The notes beneath the pieces were generated by a model. That model saw nothing but the letters and a program-made list of their open reading frames with translations. It did no database searches and was not told the origin of the DNA. Of a stretch of 7,897 bases of DNA, positions 5,994 to 7,897 are shown piece by piece. Numbering within the stretch: the stretch's first letter is position 1; each line of letters opens with the position of its first letter. The position numbers and the translations under genes were made by a program. Source of the stretch: Actinomycetes bacterium (lineage in GTDB: Bacteria; Actinomycetota; Acidimicrobiia; Acidimicrobiales; Acidimicrobiaceae); the NCBI GenBank assembly GCA_021790855.1, contig JAJYFP010000028.1:1-7897 (forward strand), written 5' to 3'.

Positions 5994-7328
5994 ATGGGCT
6001 GGACACCGTGGGACTGGAAAGAACTCAACGTTGCACAACAGCCTGATTGGCCAGATCTAAACCAGCTCGAACTCGTTGAAAAGGAGCTTTCTGCCTACGC
6101 CCCTTTGGTTTACCCTACTGAGATAGAGATCTTAAAAAGCTCGCTGGCTAAAGCCACCAAGGGAGAAGCCTTTCTTTTGCAGGCTGGCGACTGCGCTGAG
6201 TCTTTCAACGATCACTCTGCCCAAAACGTGCGCGACCGACTAAAAGTCATCCTCCAGATGGCCGTCGTACTAACGTACTCCTCTGGTGTATCGGTCATTA
6301 AGGTCGGTCGAATGGCTGGACAGTACGCAAAGCCACGATCCGCTCCTACAGAAAACTACCAAGGAATTGAGCTGCCATCGTTTCGCGGTCACATCGTTCA
6401 CTCCGATGAGCCCGATCTTAAAAAGAGAACACCTGACCCTAAAAGGCTCCTTAGAGCGTACCAACAGTCGCTGTCGACGATCAATATCTTGAAGTCACTG
6501 ACAACGGGTGGGTTCGCAGACCTATCCGAGGTCCACACATGGAACCAGGAGTTTGTCGCCTCTTCTTCCGAAGGAGAACGTTACGACGCGATCGCCACAG
6601 AGATAACAAGAGCGCTCAACTTTATGGAAGCCTGCGGCATTAATCTCGACAAAGAGGTTGCGCTAAAGCAGGTTCAGTTCTGGACTTCCCACGAAGCGTT
6701 GCTCCTTGGATATGAGACAGCGCTTACCCGCATGGACCCCAAGAGCAAGAGATACTATGATCTATCTGCCCACATGATCTGGATCGGAGAAAGAACAAGA
6801 GATCTAAACGGTGCTCATGTACGCTTCGCCTCAGGTATATCAAATCCCATAGGTTTGAAGGTGGGACCCAAGATGACGCCTGAGGAGTTAGACGAGATAT
6901 GCAAGGTACTAAATCCTGAGAACGTCCCGGGTCGACTAACGCTAATCACCCGGATGGGTGCTGAGACCCTAAAGTCTCGTCTTCCAGCACTCATTGAACA
7001 AGTTCAGAGAAGCAAGCATAACGTGCTTTGGACCTGCGACCCAATGCACGGAAACACCTTCGCCTCTACACAAGGTCTAAAGACCCGACGTTTTGACGAC
7101 GTTATCGGCGAGATCCGAGCCTTCTTCGAAGTCCATCGTGAGATCGGCACTTGGCCAGGAGGTATTCATATCGAACTCACTGGCGACGACGTCACTGAGT
7201 GCCTCGGAGGGTCGTCAGAGGTGTTCGAAAGTGAACTTGACACCCAATACAACACCATCTGTGATCCGCGGTTAAACGCCAGGCAGTCACTAGATTTAGC
7301 CTACCAAGTCGCGGAAATGCTGTTTTAG
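5994..7328 (+). CDS. Class II 3-deoxy-7-phosphoheptulonate (DAHP) synthase
   Basis: The enzyme condenses phosphoenolpyruvate and erythrose 4-phosphate to DAHP, the entry step of the shikimate pathway. It is a complete class II enzyme of 444 residues. Metal ligands equivalent to Mycobacterium tuberculosis C87, H369, E411 and D441 are C67 (QAGDCAESF), H352 (CDPMHGNTF), E394 (IHIELTGDDVTE) and D424 (CDPRLN). Substrate-binding stretches KVGRMAGQYAKPRS (103-116), IWIGERTR (262-269) and KTRRFDD (363-369) are intact. The start is firm because an in-frame TAG directly precedes the ATG; the enzyme therefore lacks roughly 20 N-terminal residues found in M. tuberculosis AroG, and its beginning aligns better with Streptomyces enzymes (WKEL..AQQPDWPD). 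The ribosome binding site is weak (GAGAGAG). It stands alone, divergent from the LLM gene across 142 nt in which I see no convincing promoter. Confidence 0.96.
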   Translation: MGWTPWDWKELNVAQQPDWPDLNQLELVEKELSAYAPLVYPTEIEILKSSLAKATKGEAFLLQAGDCAESFNDHSAQNVRDRLKVILQMAVVLTYSSGVSVIKVGRMAGQYAKPRSAPTENYQGIELPSFRGHIVHSDEPDLKKRTPDPKRLLRAYQQSLSTINILKSLTTGGFADLSEVHTWNQEFVASSSEGERYDAIATEITRALNFMEACGINLDKEVALKQVQFWTSHEALLLGYETALTRMDPKSKRYYDLSAHMIWIGERTRDLNGAHVRFASGISNPIGLKVGPKMTPEELDEICKVLNPENVPGRLTLITRMGAETLKSRLPALIEQVQRSKHNVLWTCDPMHGNTFASTQGLKTRRFDDVIGEIRAFFEVHREIGTWPGGIHIELTGDDVTECLGGSSEVFESELDTQYNTICDPRLNARQSLDLAYQVAEMLF

Positions 7329-7460
7329 CGCTTGTAAAGACGCTCCCCGTGAATATATTGTTATTGATCTGTTAGAGATTATCGGTCTTTATATTTTCAG
7401 AATTAACCAAAACGTGCCGACTTAACGTGTGCAATTCAATCAACACAAGGAGAGCCACCG

Positions 7461-7866
7461 GTGGTAAGAAAAAACGCTTCCATACTGACCCAACCCGTGC
7501 CGATACTGTCACTGCTCCTCTCCTTAGTGCTCATAGCTGCAGCTTTTGTTATAGCACCAATGAGCCCCACATCAAAAGGGATAAGATCTCTTCAAGGCAC
7601 CAAGTTGGCTAACTCTTCGGGGGTTCCAGGATACCTAGAGGTTGGCAGCGATGGATCGATCTACTCTTTCTCGACACCAAATCTTGGCGGGATGGGTGGG
7701 CACCCACTCAACCAGCCGATAGTAGGAATGGCGGCGATGCCCAATGGGCTAGGATACTGGGAGGTAGCCTCAGACGGTGGCATATTTACATTCGGACAAG
7801 CTGGGTTCTACGGGTCGATGGGCGGACACCCACTAAATAAACCCATCGTTGGGATGGCAGCTACTC
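7461..7866 (+). CDS. Exported GYWEV-repeat protein, 3' end missing
   Basis: The N-terminus (MVRKN followed by a hydrophobic run of about 18 residues, ILSLLLSLVLIAAAFVIA) is a signal peptide or membrane anchor, so the protein is exported. After a linker, two imperfect repeats of about 41-42 residues begin at GYLEVGSDGSIYSF and GYWEVASDGGIFTF and end in PLN(Q/K)PIVGMAA. Tandem copies of this unit are, from memory, abundant in surface or secreted proteins of Acidimicrobiia, often fused to an enzyme domain; a propeller-like fold is plausible. The start is GTG, supported by AAGGAG (7447-7452) with an 8-nt spacer. The reading frame meets a TAG at 7887-7889, but that lies in adapter-like sequence starting near 7867. 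The gene is therefore cut by the contig end, and its true length and any C-terminal domain are unknown. Confidence 0.8.
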
Positions 7867-7897
7867 CGTCGTGTGGGGAAAGAGTGTAGGTATCGGC
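7867..7897 (+). other. Illumina adapter-like sequence at the contig end (artefact)
   Basis: From 7867 the sequence follows the reverse complement of the Illumina P5/TruSeq universal adapter: CGTCGTGT, one mismatch, GGGAAAGAGTGTAG, then TATCGG-type bases against TCTCGG-type bases. By hand alignment 27 of 30 positions match (mismatches at 7875, 7890 and 7892). The adapter's first 12 bases (AGATCGGAAGAG) are not seen before 7867. This stretch should be treated as library contamination and masked. The stop codon it supplies to the preceding ORF is not biological. Confidence 0.85.

Noticed and set aside
5994..6020. Trp-rich start (W3, W6, W8) of the DAHP synthase as an attenuation signal
   Set aside because: There is no separate leader peptide or alternative hairpins; W8 aligns with a Trp near the N-terminus of Streptomyces homologues.
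6270..6492. ORFs on both strands inside the DAHP synthase gene
   Set aside because: The DAHP synthase reading frame is continuous and conserved through this region, so these are shadows.
7327..7344. Terminator hairpin after the DAHP synthase gene (AGCG...CGCT)
   Set aside because: The stem is only 4 bp plus 3 bp with a bulge and there is no U-tract after it.

Overview
The window most likely comes from an actinobacterium of the class Acidimicrobiia, for example a relative of the acidophilic iron oxidisers Acidithrix, Ferrithrix or Acidimicrobium. Three things point there: a secreted protein built from GYWEVASDGGIF...FYGSMGG-type repeats, which I associate with that class; a class II (AroG/AroH-type) DAHP synthase closest in layout to Streptomyces enzymes; and an F420-type luciferase-like monooxygenase family protein. 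By eye the base composition is only moderate in GC, unlike most actinobacteria. The genus is an inference.

Layout. 1-162: no gene; a terminator-like hairpin lies at 98-122. 163-501 (-): a PII signal protein starting at GTG, with no amtB or glnD beside it. 502-741: non-coding apart from a possible 30-residue ORF (622-714, +) and 11-bp-spaced pentamers resembling a GlnR box. 742-1944 (-): cytochrome P450. 1945-2017: a short divergent control region full of dyad symmetry. 2018-2212 (+): a 64-residue unknown protein. 2227-3060 (-): FAH-superfamily hydrolase/isomerase, with a palindrome upstream. 3173-3529 (-): an unknown protein with a His/Cys cluster. 3591-3690: five perfect copies of a 20-bp tandem repeat. 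3733-5851 (-): a gene run of LLM flavin oxidoreductase, nadD (2 nt after it) and rsfS. 5852-5993: divergent spacer. 5994-7328 (+): DAHP synthase. 7461 to the end (+): the repeat-bearing exported protein.

Most genes are housekeeping: nitrogen sensing (PII), NAD synthesis (NadD), ribosome silencing (RsfS) and the first step of aromatic amino acid synthesis. The P450, FAH and LLM enzymes are accessory oxidative or catabolic functions with unknown substrates. I see no phage, transposon, CRISPR or defence module.

The two most important observations are these. First, the last 30 or so bases match the Illumina P5/TruSeq adapter, so the stop codon of the final gene is almost certainly an artefact and that gene runs off the contig. 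Second, the perfect 20-bp x 5 array at 3591-3690 is a probable variable-number tandem repeat, and its TTAGAGAT core recurs at other intergenic and gene-boundary sites in the window.
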